A DNA stretch of 64,000 nucleotides from Theristus sp. LFF4_11 (GCA_030248135.1 JASANC010003427.1:2501-66500), one strand, 5' to 3'. Counted from the stretch's first letter, positions 1 through 12,916 are shown. Notes: generated by a model from the sequence alone, not told the origin. Translations and numbers: made by a program.

Positions 1-202
1 GGTTAACTGGGGTTACTAACTCACATTTTGTCACATCACCTGATGGTTGGTTTAGCGCAAGCTGCATTTCAAAGATTTACAATGTTTTTTTGGATGTATC
101 ACACGCAATACCGTATCAAACTCCCTGTTTTAGATTTCCGATGAAAAAACCCCACAAACTCTGTCGGACTGTCACTCTCATCAGAGGAACGTTGCATTTC
201 AG

Positions 203-1968
203 GAGTCCGACAAACAGAACTACGCGATCGTCGACCACCTGGGCGTGACGACGCTCGGCCTCGCCTACGACTACGCCTCCATCCTGCACTACCCGACGCA
301 CGCCACCAGTCTCGACGCGCGCAAGCCGGTGCTGACGCCGCTGAGGCCGGTGCCTGCCGGCGTTGAGCTCGGCCGCATGGACGGACTGAGTGCGCTCGAC
401 AGGCAACGCGTCAACCTACTGTTCAACTGCCCGCAGACGCGCACGACGACGCCGCCTACGCCGTCGGGTGCGTGCGAAAGCGACGAGTTTGAGTGCGCCA
501 ATCGGAAATGCGTGCGAACGAGCTACGTGTGCGACGGACAACGCGACTGTACAGATGGCTCGGATGAGCATGCGTGCAGCAGCAACCGTGGGTGGCTGTT
601 TCAATGTTTCTTTGTTGGTCTATGGCGAATGGGGACACTGTGAGTGTGAACACGTGGAAATGATGCACATGTAAATGGACATGTATGTGCACTTGTCCAT
701 TCAGCTTCTTGTCAATTTTCACAGGCCGTGAAGACGCCTGCATCTGCACTGTTTTTCGAAAAAATTTTTTGCTGATCAACAATCTTGTGCTGTCTTTTTC
801 ATGTCTTGTCCCTCTTGGTGTCCCCAAAAAGACCGTGTGATAAAGACAGCTGCATAGTGTAACCACGCTTGTCAACGTTCGTCACGGAGGCCCAACCGCG
901 ATTAGTGGCAAGCGCGTTAAGTTACCACGGTGATGTTTGGGTTATAGAGGACGCAATAAAAAAAGGTCGCAAGTAAAGACACCTACAGTACAGTGTACTA
1001 GTGCTGTTTGCTCCAGAGGACTGTGTGTGGTCCAGTTGGGGCGAATGGACCCGATGCAGCGTCACGTGTGGCCCAGGTGGCTTCAAACGTCGCTTTCGGT
1101 CCGTTCTGACGCCGGCAACTGGAAACGGCCGACCATGCGGCGATGCAATGGAACGCAGAAGATGCGCTGCGGGCACTGAGTGTCCGGGTATGTTATGTGT
1201 GTTGCTCTAATCAATGGAGTTTGAAAGTTCTGGTTTTTTTCTAGATTATTGACTATTGATTTAAACATATTGGAGAAAAAACTCAAAAAAGTTTTCAACG
1301 TTCTGTCGAGTAAGTTCGTCATGTGAGCAACATAAAAGTCTTGTGCAAAAACCAAAACTTACTCAGTACCCGTTGACCTTTTTGAGGGTGCTCAACAGAA
1401 TGTTGAGCGTCCTGTAGAGAATTTTTGTCAGCGAACGCTAACAGGAAAAGCAAGCGTTTTTTATACATGTTGCTGCATACAATGTAGCTGTGAAAAAAAA
1501 TATTCCTAGACTGGCAGTACAGTGCACAGTGCAGTATGCTTCCAAATACAGTAATCTTGCAGTCGCAACATCACGCAAAAATGACGTAGCTTTTTGATGC
1601 TATTTTGGTGCACTTCTTGGTGTCGGCCCCGTCTTGGTGTCTGTTTTGGTTTACTTCCTGCAAAAGTTGGAGTAGTATTACAGGGTTTTCCTTTTTTCCT
1701 GTTTAAAATTGTAATTGCTGAGCGGTACACTTTGTTGTGGGCCGGGTAATGGCTCCAAAATGGCAGCAAAAAACGGCTCTGTATTGCGTGAAACGAACAC
1801 GCGAGCGCACATTCCAAGGAGATCACTCCAAACAAAGTGAACATTCTGTTGTTACAGTGATCTGTCCAGTTGGCCACTCCAAGTGCGGCATCTCGCAGTG
1901 CGTGCCAGTTCGCTATTGGTGTGACGGCCACCAGGACTGCACCGACAGCGCGGACGAACGCAACTGCC

Positions 1969-2001
<33 letters not shown>

Positions 2002-5000
2002 ATCTTGGTAAGCACCACCTATTTTCACAACCACAAATTTCATAGCCACGTGCCTGTCTCGAACCAATGTGGGTTTCGATTGCCACTCGAGGATTCAATG
2101 AAATACATATTTTAGGTTTCATGCAACAACCAACAACCTGCACAGTTGTTTTTACTGTCCATCAGACGAGCATGGAGAAACAAATCCAGATGTATAGATA
2201 TAGATACAGTACAGTATATTTCTTTAAACCTGTCAATTTTTGGCAGAAAACAGAGAGCCCGCGAGACCTTGAATTTAAGAAACATGAACAGCAGAAATCA
2301 AGAACCCGTTTTGTGGTGAACTGTGTACTTTTTCTAACCCGGTGCTGTTACAGTATGGCCGAATAAAAAAAACAGCCCGTCAAGGCGGGATCAGTCGCAG
2401 ACTAGGAGTTGTCTTCTTCAAAAATGCCAACATAACTCCTAAGCATGTGTTCAAGGGAACAAGAATGAACATCACGAAGAATCCATTAGTCTAAAAAAAC
2501 ACGTCAAATTTGGCACACATGTTGGTTTCTGAACGTCTATTTTCTTTCATTCAAATTTCGCGCGCTCCTTTCACCCTGAAAAAAGCTGCCATGTTTACTC
2601 GGTCATTCCGTATTTTTTTCATTCGCGGGTTCTGTATTTTGCTAAAAAGACGACAGGTTTAAAAACGTATTTTATAGTTCGTGCAGAGGCAGTAATCCGT
2701 GCAGGTAAATTTTTCAGAAGCAAACTTCAAGTTGAAGTTTTTTTTTTAAACTTGCACAAGCGTTCTGTCCTTCCGATTTGTTTTGCATCTGCCGTGTTTC
2801 TGGAAAGCTTTTTGCATCTGCGATTATCTGGATAGATTTCTGCAGCCAAACCCACATTCTTCTGCGTTAGAAACATACATATTCAAAAACCGTTTCAAGC
2901 CAAAATGTCACTGGACGCAAGCAAAACCACCTCAATGTCAATTTTATGTTGCTATGTCATTTTGTTCGACAGCACAATTCTGAATATTTTTTGTGTTGCA
3001 TGTCTCGATGAGAGCCTGATGATTTGAAATCAACGTCGATTATAACTTTTTCAGCGATGCACGTGCTGATTGTTGAAGACGAATTTGCCACCCCGCAACC
3101 GGTGCGACTTTTGCGCCTCGACGGACGATCAGCGTCAATGGAGGTGATTGCCCACCACACCGTCACAAAACACGGATTGGCTGGTGCGGTGCTGAACGGC
3201 AACAACGAAATGATGCTGATTGATGGTAAGTGTGACTCACAACGCCACACCACAAACATGCGTGTGACCAATGGGTGCACTCCCCCCTGCGCATATCTGG
3301 CGACTGTCCATGTAACACTGACAGAATTTTATTTTCTGCCAACGAAGAACGGTCGGCTTGGTTTTTGCCGCTTGTTTGTCGACGATGCCCCTCTTTACTG
3401 ATGGAGTCAAATCATCATGACTCGGAATATGCTTATCTTTCGAGCTACTGTCACTGTGATAAAAACGCGATGGTTTTCTATGAATCAGCACGGCGAACGG
3501 AAACTTGTTTGCATCGTGACAGAAAGCGTGAATTTTGTCATTAAATAATTTTTAAGGGTCGTTTTTGGCATGAACCACACCACGCGTTACATCTTGATTC
3601 ATGCAAATTAACGTTTTCATGTGTTTTTCATTATTTTTTCTCAGTGAATTGTGGTTTTTATCTCAACCTTTTTCATACCACTGTCATATAAATCTGAATT
3701 TCAACATGTGCAGCGTGTTTGCACTTTTCGCAGGTGACTCGGAATTTTTGTTTACATTTTCTTTAACATTTGAACCTTACAATAATGTAATATCAGGATG
3801 GAAATGTTTTTAGTGTTTGGTCAGAAAAACTATGCATGCACAAGGGATGCTCAAAAGACTATCGAGGTATTATCTTTCATTTTGGTCCCGGTTCTCTATG
3901 CCTTTGCACACAGGGATAGGAAAAACGTTTAGAGGGGAATAAATTGGGGGGGGGGGGGTGTCGGGTGGGTTGGGGGCGGTTTTCCCCGTGTTTTTGTTGG
4001 GTGTAACGATAATATTTGTAACTTCGTGAATAGTTGTGCGTTTTCTCAAGGTTTCCATTTGTTTTCGTGGCAAAAATGCCGTGTTTGTTGAAATTAGCTG
4101 AAAGCATGGTGCTGCGCCCACACCTGTTTTACCATGTATCATAGTTGCAAAATTGAAGGGCTCATTAAAAGAAACATTTGCACAGTCGTGCAATATCCAT
4201 TTCTGCATTACCATCATAATTTTTCTCAAGAATTTGCGTTTTTTTGTATCTCGGTTTTTAGTAGATGAAATTCCCAAAAATCGCTTCTCGAGCCCAATAA
4301 ATACCGGTATACTCCATTTCCCGTGGCACTTCGCATTCACCAGTGTGTTCATCATTCCACAGAGCGCAACACACACAACAGCCGCGTGTTCAACGTGCGC
4401 TGGCGGGCGTGGCTGACGCGCGACGTGCCGCCGTTGCAACTGAGCAGATCTGCAGCAACGTCGACGGACTACCTGGCACAGTGGAACGTGTTCATCGTGT
4501 GCGGCTGTTGCCCTAAATCCGATTGCTCTTGGGCCAGCGACGGTTGCGAGCGATCGTGCGAGCAGCGGCCGGCTGACGACCACGCGGCGCCCTGGACGCT
4601 GATTCGCGTCAATTTCACACAGGCGCCGGAGCTGTGCCTGGAATTTCATGCCGCTGCCGTACACCAGGTGAGCTCATTGTGCTCAATGAAGGTCATTTTT
4701 ATGCGAAATGTTTATTTTTTGTGTGTCTTTCCAGCTGTAGCGGACGAAACTGATAATTGTTTGGCTGTGTGCACACACTGCTCGTGTTTCACTTTACAAT
4801 ATTTCAGGGGTTTCGAATTTTATGCAGGTTAAGACGAGGGTCGATATTACCGTGGAAATAGTCATTCCGGACAGATTGTCATTGTCACTGTCATTGTCAT
4901 TGACAGCACTGTCATTGGAAAAACCGTTTAAAATGTGGATCGGGCCAACAGTTTTGGGCGCAAGTAAAAAAAATGTGATGAGAAAAACTAAAACGAATTG

Positions 5001-6718
5001 AGCAGCTGCTGGTCGTTGTGTTTTGATTGTGTGTGTTGTTTAGACCTGTCAAGAAATTTGTGGCAAAAACCAGCATTTAATTCTGAATCCAAGTCATTTA
5101 GACGTGAAACACGAGCAGAATGGCTGTGCGGTGCATCGTGTGGTAGTGTGCATCCCACACAAGGCTATCTGCCGGTGGGGCTGGTAAACGAGAAAAAGAT
5201 GGTTTAATCAGTATGACTTGAAGCTGGTTTCTTATGGAAAGCACCTGAATAAAAAACTGCTTGTCTGTGGTTTCTCAATGGCGTGCATAACCAGAAAACA
5301 TACAAAAAGATTTCTCTGAAAAAAGGCAAACTGTTTCATTGCGGTCAGTCATTCGATTAAAAAAATATCGAATACGAAACACATCAGCAACACAACTGCA
5401 GGGTCAGCTGTTCGTCACTGGTGGCAGGCGCAAAGTGGACGGCCATTGGACCGTGTTTTGGGTGACGCATCGACTGTCGTTCCACGTCGACGGTGCCCAA
5501 TGGACGTGGCACCGTCTGGCAGACATGCGCACGGAACGAAGCATACACGGAATGGCCTCCGATGGCACGCACCTGTATGTGCCAAGTTTCACAGACGCAG
5601 TGCCTTTTGTGACGTCATTCATTTGGTGATCGTTTCCTGCTAGCCAGTTTAGTTTCAAAATCATTGAATCGCCAGCAAATGCATATCACACGCAGCAGTC
5701 GTGTCCGAGGAGCGAAACTATGCTCTGAATTTGCATTCTCTGAAAATTCCAAACCATGACACGTTGATTGGTTGCATCGTGTGATATACAGAGACCAATC
5801 AGTGTGCCCGAACTGTTGCTTTCAGCCAACCAACCACGCAAGGCTGTGTTCCATTTCACTTGTGCGTTTTTCGACGTGTGCATGCGTGTATTGTTGTCCA
5901 TCACTGTTTTTCGTCTCTGTGCAGGTTTGCCTGTGGTGGTCAGCGTTTGGATGGGGGAACCTGGGTGAGTATGAGCAGCTGTGAACGATACTCGGCCTCC
6001 ACCGGATGGTCGCTCATTGAAGACATGCCCGGGCGCCCTCGCATTTTTGTAAGTTGGCAGGCTCCACTCGAGCGCACGCAGACGCGCAGAAGCAGACAAC
6101 ACTTTCGGTTCTCATTTTTTTGTTCGCAGACGGTTCGGATCGTTTGTCACCACGAATGCCGTTTTTATTCAGTGTGCCAAGTTTGAATTTTGTGTGCGTT
6201 TTCGGTTGAGAATCGTTCCTTTTTGGTTTATGAAAGGAATGAAATAATTTCTGATATTTTGTGATTTGCTGGCTTCTGGCTGACGTCAGAACTGCGACTC
6301 CCGCTCAACTTTCCGACCATGGTCCAGCAAAAGCTTTGTTTCTCATAGATTTCTCTTCCAAGACATAAGCCAATGGGGTCAGTTTTCACGGACCAAAGTG
6401 AAAACTGACCACCTTATTCTATTTTCCGCACATGTCAGTTCAGCATGTAAGGCCAGACAGTTTGAAAAAACGACGCACAACACTCTGAATACCTGCGGTT
6501 GCTTCTTTGTCCAGCTGCCACTCGTGGCCGTCGGCGGAGGGTCATTGCTGGCAGTTGGTGGCGACAGATATGATAATGATGGTGATCGCAGTGGCAGGCC
6601 TGACACAGTCGCGTCGTACAACCGGGGCAGTTGGACAAGGCTGAATGTGAGCCTGCCTGCCTGTGGACAGAATGACAAGTTCTGTATTCGTTACGCCGTC
6701 GGCTTTCGGAGGAACTGA
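203..6718 (+). CDS. Secreted astacin-type metalloprotease with LDLa, TSP1, LDLa and C-terminal kelch repeats (5' end off the window)
   Basis: Exons, joined with matching phase: 203-587, 1017-1187, 1858-2007, 3055-3225, 4363-4667, 5402-5574, 5925-6048, 6515-6718 (stop 6716-6718); 560 residues remain. Exon 1 encodes the C-terminal half of an astacin (M12A) domain: the Met-turn region reads YDYASILHY and the domain ends [15 protein letters not shown]; the zinc-binding helix lies upstream of the window. The same exon carries an LDLa repeat ending [16 protein letters not shown]. Exon 2 is one thrombospondin type 1 repeat ([18 protein letters not shown]). Exon 3 is a second LDLa repeat plus a Thr-rich linker. 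Exons 4-8 hold kelch-like blades, for example [19 protein letters not shown] and [13 protein letters not shown]. LDLa and TSP1 exons are phase 1-1, typical of shuffled extracellular modules. Astacin plus kelch in one protein is unusual; the join at 2007/3055 is phase-compatible but needs transcript support, since two genes could be involved. Confidence 0.75.
2349..2612 (+). mobile_element. Short MITE, TA-flanked, TIR CAGTATGGCCGA (copy 1)
   Basis: A 264-bp non-autonomous element in intron 3 of the astacin-kelch gene. Its ends are inverted (CAGTATGGCCGA at the left, TCGGTCATTCCG at the right) and TA lies at each side, as for Tc1/mariner insertions. Related copies are at 8246-8506 (reverse) and 56154-56422. 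It encodes no protein. Confidence 0.75.
3870..4150. other. Intron 4 stretch with a G run
   Basis: Part of the intron between exons 3055-3225 and 4363-4667. It contains a G homopolymer near 3949 and no recognisable gene. A long reverse-strand reading frame here crosses the sense exon and has no family features. Confidence 0.5.
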
Positions 6719-6879
6719 CGATTTTGTTGACGTTTTTTCATTGTGTGTTTTTATTGCCAGTCTTTTATTGTTATTTTATTTTTATGACGACTTTATTTCT
6801 TGCAGTGCCGGTATTTTTTTTTGCTGCGTATTTTGTTGACAACTTTTGTGACCTTTGTGCGTGTGCCATGCTTCTGAAA

Positions 6880-7975
6880 TACAGGGTGAGCCAAAAAAAA
6901 GGTTCCAATTCTAAAATGCTCTCACTGGCTTGTGCTGAGTTGTTTCGAGCTGAAAATTGGAACACTATTAGAAAACATTTGGAGGTTTTTCTGACCAAAT
7001 TTTTGTCATGGTATGTTGTCCTTATCACTCACTACAGCAAAATATCCGGAAAATATGAAAAATCGACAAATGTAAAATGCAGAGGGTTGATTTAGCTGTA
7101 ACAAAGATCAAAAGAATGAACGTTGCTGACAGCCCGAATGTTCACAACACAAAAAAAGATGAAAAAAGCAATATGAGTTTAAAGCAGCTTAGAAATGCCG
7201 AATGCTGAGTTGAATTTGAACAGTTTTTGATCACTCCAATGTTTCACTTCAAGTCTGAGTGTGCGTAAGCGGTTCTGCTCAGAACAGATGCAAATTTATC
7301 TTTTCAAATCCAAATTATTTTTTTCCTTTTTTAATACACAAAATTTGCCACACTGATATTTTTACCATAGCAGACTGGTTGTTTTTCTGCAGTGAGAGAT
7401 GCACTTCCATTTTCAGTCTTTGATGCCATCATGGTTAAGTGGACGGCAGAGCAGCGAGTCTGGTCTGCCAATTGGTGGGAACATGCAAATATCTTTTCCA
7501 CAGTAGTTCGGCAATTTCGTAAAAGATTCAATTTGACACCGCGTGACGATACATCAGTTCGGAAGATCGTTTATGAGCAATGATAAACAGTGAGATTATG
7601 GATGAACAGTGTTTTTTGTCAAAAATTGCTATTTTTTGAAAATTACACTGTAAAAAGGAACTTACGTGTAAGCCGAAAAAATTTTTGATCACAAAAAACT
7701 CCCAAAGTGTTCTAACAAATGTTCCAAATTTTAAAACACGAGGTCCCTTTGTTACAGCTAAATCAACCCTGTGCATTTCACAACATTTGTCGATTTTTCA
7801 TGTTTTCCAGATATTCTTCTGTAGTGAGTGATAGGGGCAACATACCATAACAAAAATTTGGTCTGAAAAACCTCCAAATGTTTTCTAATAGTGTTCCAAT
7901 TTTCAGCTCGAAACAACTTAGCACAAACCAGTGAAAGCATTTTAGAATTGGAACCTTTTTTTGGCTCACTCTGTA
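6880..7975. mobile_element. mariner/Tc1-like element with about 220-bp terminal inverted repeats
   Basis: The left arm (about 6882-7100) and right arm (about 7747-7973) are near-identical inverted copies. The outer ends read ACAGGGTGAGCC and its complement GGCTCACTCTGT, flanked by TA. The interior of about 650 bp is too short for a full transposase (about 340 aa) but keeps a helix-turn-helix fragment (see 7392-7583). It is therefore a non-autonomous or decayed member of the IS630-Tc1-mariner group. It lies just 3' of the astacin-kelch gene. Confidence 0.75.
7392..7583 (+). pseudogene. Remnant of mariner-type transposase N-terminal helix-turn-helix
   Basis: A 63-codon open stretch inside the long-TIR element. 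Residues such as KWTAEQRVWSANWW, FSTVVRQFRKRF and VRKIVYEQ match the general pattern of the first DNA-binding helices of mariner/DUF4817 proteins (EQR-W, then a basic F-K-F helix). No DDE/D catalytic region follows before the right terminal repeat, so it cannot encode an active transposase. Family assignment is by pattern recognition only. Confidence 0.5.
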
Positions 7976-8245
7976 TATCGCATACTCTTATTATTTATGT
8001 GACACACCGTTAAAATGAAAAAAAAACAATAATTAAGTTTTCCAACTTTTTGTTCGCGGATACAATAATCGTACGTGAGGGTCCTGAATTGTTTATTCGT
8101 GATACAAATTGACACGTACTCGAAACGAACATTGATATTATAGTTCTATTATTATTATTGATATTATGATAACATAGTTCTTTTGATAGTAAATAGTTCT
8201 CCATTTGAATTCCAGTTAAAAGCAAGAAGCTACGATGGCTATGGC

Positions 8246-8506
8246 TATGGCCGACTAAACATGGCAGCTTTTTCAGGGTGCAAGGAGCGCGCGAATTTTG
8301 AATGAAAGAAAAAAGACGTTCAGAAACCAAATTTTGTGCCAATTTTGATGCGTTTTTTTAAACTAATGGCTTATCCGCGCTATTCTGTTCATTCTTTCTC
8401 TCTTGCACACATGATTGGGAATTATGCTGGCATTTTTGAAAAAGACAACTCCTAGTCTGCGAGTGATCCCGCCTTGATGCACTGCTTCATTTATTCGGCC
8501 ATACTA
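8246..8506 (-). mobile_element. TIR CAGTATGGCCGA MITE (copy 2)
   Basis: Reverse-orientation relative of the element at 2349-2612. It shares the Gly/Cys-free central block containing GCGCGCGAATTTTGAATG and ends with TCGGCCATAC. TA lies at each side. Confidence 0.65.
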
Positions 8507-8596
8507 TATGTATGTTAACTTATCATGAATATGTGACCAGATATTCGAAGAAAAAGGTGTTTTATTGGAAAAATGGAAAAATTGAAGGGTGATTTT

Positions 8597-9566
8597 ATCT
8601 AAAAATGCGGGAGACGCATATAAAAGGAGGAATATGGCCTTGTGTAAGCAGTGAAAGACTTGGCTCGACAACGCTTTTCAAGTCTCTGATGTGGTACACA
8701 CGGATACAAGTACATAAGAGTTATATTTTTGCGCCGCGTTTGCTGTTTAAAAGCTTGCTGAAAAGCGTAAAAACTTTGAAGTTATTTTTCAATTGTCCTC
8801 TTCAGTTTAGTCTAAAATCACACCATGTGCGAAATTCTGTAAATTCTGTGCAAAAACAGAAACATCAGAAATTGCAAAATATTGCTGCATGTAGCTTTAT
8901 CGTTGTTGTTGTTGTTGTTTTGTTGGGATTTTTAGGCGATGTTTTTAGCCAGGGCTAACCCAGAGAAGCGTACAGAACGCCATTGAGTAGGGCGCCCATT
9001 GAGTTTTCTCTGTCATTAAGTGCCTACATACCCCTCGGCGGGGCTCGATCCCCCGAGCGCACAGACTGTAGTCTAACGCACTACCACCAGGCCACGAGGG
9101 TGACAATTGTTGTTGTTGCTAACGTACGCACCGCTGTGCATACAGCAGCACCAGTGCAAAAAGTGTTGTCTTTCGTTGATTTTCACCCTTTTTACCAAAC
9201 TCTTGTGACAGGATAAACCGGTGAGTCATTGCCACAGAAGGAGACCTTGCGTTCCCCAACGCCTCTGCGATACACTTTGTGCAAACCAGTGTCAGCGATC
9301 TAAAGTCTGATCGTTATTTTAGTGGTTTTAGTGGTCGCTAAATGCTAGAAAAAAAGCAAATGTGAAAGTTTCATTTGTCTACAATGTACGAGGGTTGCCA
9401 CTTCCAACCGAAATAAAAAATAAACGGCGCAAAAATATGACTCTTATGTACTTGTATCCGTGTGTACCACATCAGAGACTTGAAAAGCGTTGTCGAGCCA
9501 AGTCTTTCACTGCTTACACAAGGCCATATTCCTCCTTTTATATGCGTCTCCCGCATTTTTAGATAA
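8597..9566. mobile_element. Inverted-repeat element with about 143-bp arms
   Basis: The sequence 8597-8740 reappears in reverse complement at 9421-9566, nearly perfectly; both outer ends read ATCTAAAAATGCGGGAGACG. The interior carries a (GTT)n run near 8902 and a tRNA-derived SINE (8933-9100). There is no coding capacity. It is a foldback or MITE-type element of unknown superfamily. Confidence 0.7.
8933..9100 (-). mobile_element. tRNA-derived SINE, family 1 (copy 1)
   Basis: On the reverse strand the head reads GGCCTGGTGGTAGTGCGTTA (box A type) and then GGGGATCGAGCCCC (box B, T-arm like). A non-tRNA body follows, ending near ATCGCCTA. A second copy at 47049-47210 matches along the full length, which shows the unit boundaries. 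Confidence 0.75.
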
Positions 9567-9654
9567 TATTCTGACTTTTACATAAGCCCCGAAGGTCGGA
9601 CCAAAATCACAATACGTTGGTCACACATTCTTCTAAACCCCGGACAACTCAGGT

Positions 9655-12600
9655 TTTTCATTTTTCGTTTTTAGGCCAATTTCGCCTATGCTATTTCTAC
9701 GGCCCATTCGCCCAAAATCGTCACGATTCAGTACCTAGAATTGCTCACATAAGAAAACTGACCCAAAAGCAGTGATCGGCGGTTGAATTACCCTGGAAAA
9801 CACAGTTTTCTTGTTTTTCATTTCTGGACCGGTTTCACTAAATTCCACGGCCGATTCGCCCGAAATCGTCACGATTCGGAATCTAAAGTTGCTCACGTAA
9901 GAAAACTAACCCAAAATCTGTTATCAGCGCATTGAATTACCCCGGAAAACACAGTTTTCTTGTTTTTCATTTTTGGACCGATTTCGCCAATTTCCACGGC
10001 CGATTCGCCCGAAATCGTCACGATTCAGTACCTAGAATTGCTCACATAAGAAAACTAACCCAGAATCCGTGATCAGCGCATTGAATTACCAAGGAAAACA
10101 CCGTTTTTTGTTTTTCATTTCTGGACCGATTTCGCCAATTTCCACGGCCGATTCGCCCGAAATCGTCACGATTCAGTATCTAGAGTTGCTCACATAAAAA
10201 ACTAACCCAAAATCCGTGATCAGCGCATTGAATTACCCTGAAAAACACCCTTTTATTGTTTTTCGTTTCTGGGCCGTTTTCGCCAATTTCCACTGCCGAT
10301 TCGCCCGAAATCGTCACGATTCAGCACCTAAAGTTGCTCACGTAAAAAAACTAACCCAACATCTGTTATCAGCGCATTGAATTACCATGGAAAACACCGT
10401 TGTTTTGGTTTTTCATTTTTGGACCGATTTCGCCAATTTCCACGGCCGATTCGTCCGAAATCGTCACGATTCAGTACCTAGAATTGCTCACATAAGAAAA
10501 CTAACCCAGAATCCGTGATCAGCGCATTGAATTACCATGGAAAACACCGTTGTTTTGGTTTTTCATTTCTGGACCGATTTCGCCAATTTCCACGGCCGAT
10601 TCGCCCGAAATCGTCACGATTCAGTATCTAGAGTTGCTCACTTAAAAAACTAACTCAAAATCCGTGATCAGCGCATTGAATTACCCTGAAAACACCATTT
10701 TCTTGTTTTTCGTTTCTAGACCGATTTCGCCAATTTCAACGACCGATTCGCTTGAAATCGTCACGAATCAGCATCTAAAGTTGCTCACGTAAGAAAACTA
10801 ACCCAAAATCCGTGATCAGCGCATTGAATTACCCTGGAAAACACCATTTTCTTGTTTTTCGTTTCTAGACCGATTTCGCCAATTTACACGGCCGAATCGC
10901 CCGAAATCGTCACGATTCAGCATCTAAAGTTGCTCACGTAAGAAAACTAACCCAAAATCCGTGATCAGCGCATTGAATTACCCTGGAAAACACTATTTTC
11001 TTGTTTTTCGTTTCTAGACCGATTTCGCCAATTTCCACGGCCGATTCGCCCGAAATCGTCACGATTCAGCATGTAAAGTTGCTCACGTAAGAAAACTAAC
11101 CCAAAATCCGTGATCAGCGCATTGAATTACCCTGGAAAACACCATTTTCTTGTTTTTCGTTTCTAGACCGATTTCGCCAATTTACACGGCCGATTCGCCC
11201 GAAATCGTCACGATTCAGCATCTAAAGTTGCTCACGTAAGAAAACTAACCCAAAATCCGTGATCAGCGCATTGAATTACCCTGGAAAACACATTTTTCTT
11301 GTTTTTCGTTTCTGGACCGATTTCGCCAATTTCCACGGCCGATTCGCCCGAAATCGTCACGATTCAGCATCTACAATTGCTCACGTAAGAAAACTAACCC
11401 AAAATCCGTGATCAGCGCATTGAATTACCCTGGAAAACACCATTTTCTTGTTTTTCGTTTCTAGACCGATTTCGCCAATTTCCACGGCCGATTCGCCCGA
11501 AATCGTCACGATTCAGCATCTAAAGTTGCTCACGTAAGAAAACTAACCCAAAATCCGTGATCAGCGCATTGAATTACCCTGGAAAACACATTTTTCTTGT
11601 TTTTCGTTTCTAGACCGATTTCGCCAATTTCCACGGCCGATTCGCCCGAAATCGTCACGATTCAGCATCTAAAGTTGCTCACGTAAGAAAACTAACCCAA
11701 AATCCGTGATCAGCGCATTGAATTACCCTGGAAAACACCATTTTCTTGTTTTTCGTTTCTAGACCGATTTCGCCAATTTCCACGGCCGATTCGCCCGAAA
11801 TCGTCACGATTCAGCATCTAAAGTTGCTCACGTAAGAAAACTAACCCAAAATCCGTGATCAGCGCATTGAATTACCCTGGAAAACACCATTTTCTTGTTT
11901 TTCGTTTCTAGACCGATTTCGCCAATTTCCACGGCCGATTCGCTCGAAATCGTCACGAATCAGCATCTAAAGTTGCTCACGTAAGAAAACTAACCCAAAA
12001 TCCGTGATCAGCGCATTGAATTACCCTGGAAAACACCATTTTCTTGTTTTTCGTTTCTAGACCGATTTCGCCAATTTACACGGCCGAATCGCCCGAAATC
12101 GTCACGATTCAGCATCTAAAGTTGCTCACGTAAGAAAACTAACCCAAAATCCGTGATCAGCGCATTGAATTACCCTGGAAAACACTATTTTCTTGTTTTT
12201 CGTTTCTAGACCGATTTCGCCAATTTCCACGGCCGATTCGCCCGAAATCGTCACGATTCAGCATGTAAAGTTGCTCACGTAAGAAAACTAACCCAAAATC
12301 CGTGATCAGCGCATTGAATTACCCTGGAAAACACCATTTTCTTGTTTTTCGTTTCTAGACCGATTTCGCCAATTTACACGGCCGATTCGCCCGAAATCGT
12401 CACGATTCAGCATCTAAAGTTGCTCACGTAAGAAAACTAACCCAAAATCCGTGATCAGCGCATTGAATTACCCTGGAAAACACATTTTTCTTGTTTTTCG
12501 TTTCTGGACCGATTTCGCCAATTTCCACGGCCGATTCGCCCGAAATCGTCACGATTCAGCATCTACAATTGCTCACGTAAGAAAACTAACCCAAAATCCG

Positions 12601-12916
12601 TGATCAGCGCATTGAATTACCCTGGAAAACACCATTTTCTTGTTTTTCGTTTCTAGACCGATTTCGCCAATTTCCACGGCCGATTCGCCCGAAATCGTCA
12701 CGATTCAGCATCTAAAGTTGCTCACGTAAGAAAACTAACCCAAAATCCGTGATCAGCGCATTGAATTACCCTGGAAAACACCCTTTTCTTGTTTTTCGTT
12801 TCTAGACCGATTTCGCCAATTTCCACGGCCGATTCGCTCGAAATCGTCACGATTCAGCATCTAAAGTTGCTCACGTAAGAAAACTAACCCAAAATCCGTG
12901 ATCAGCGCATTGAATT
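9655..12916. repeat. 149-bp satellite array (about 22 units) with 8-unit higher-order repeat
   Basis: Successive GACCGATTTCGCC blocks start at 10719, 10868 and 11017, giving a period of 149 bp. The first units (9655-10700) are more diverged, the rest nearly identical. Diagnostic variants recur 1192 bp (8 x 149) apart: the AATTTACACGGCCGAATC variant at 10881 and 12073, CACTATTTTC at 10991 and 12183, and ATGTAAAG at 11071 and 12263. The array ends abruptly at about 12916. No gene is present. Confidence 0.95.

Noticed and set aside
3870..4664. 264-codon reverse-strand open frame
   Set aside because: It overlaps the sense exon 4363-4667 and a G-run intron; no family motif, and the composition is that of an antisense shadow.
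9655..12916. Possible CRISPR-like array because of regular repeats
   Set aside because: Units are contiguous 149-bp monomers without unique spacers, in an animal genome; it is satellite DNA.
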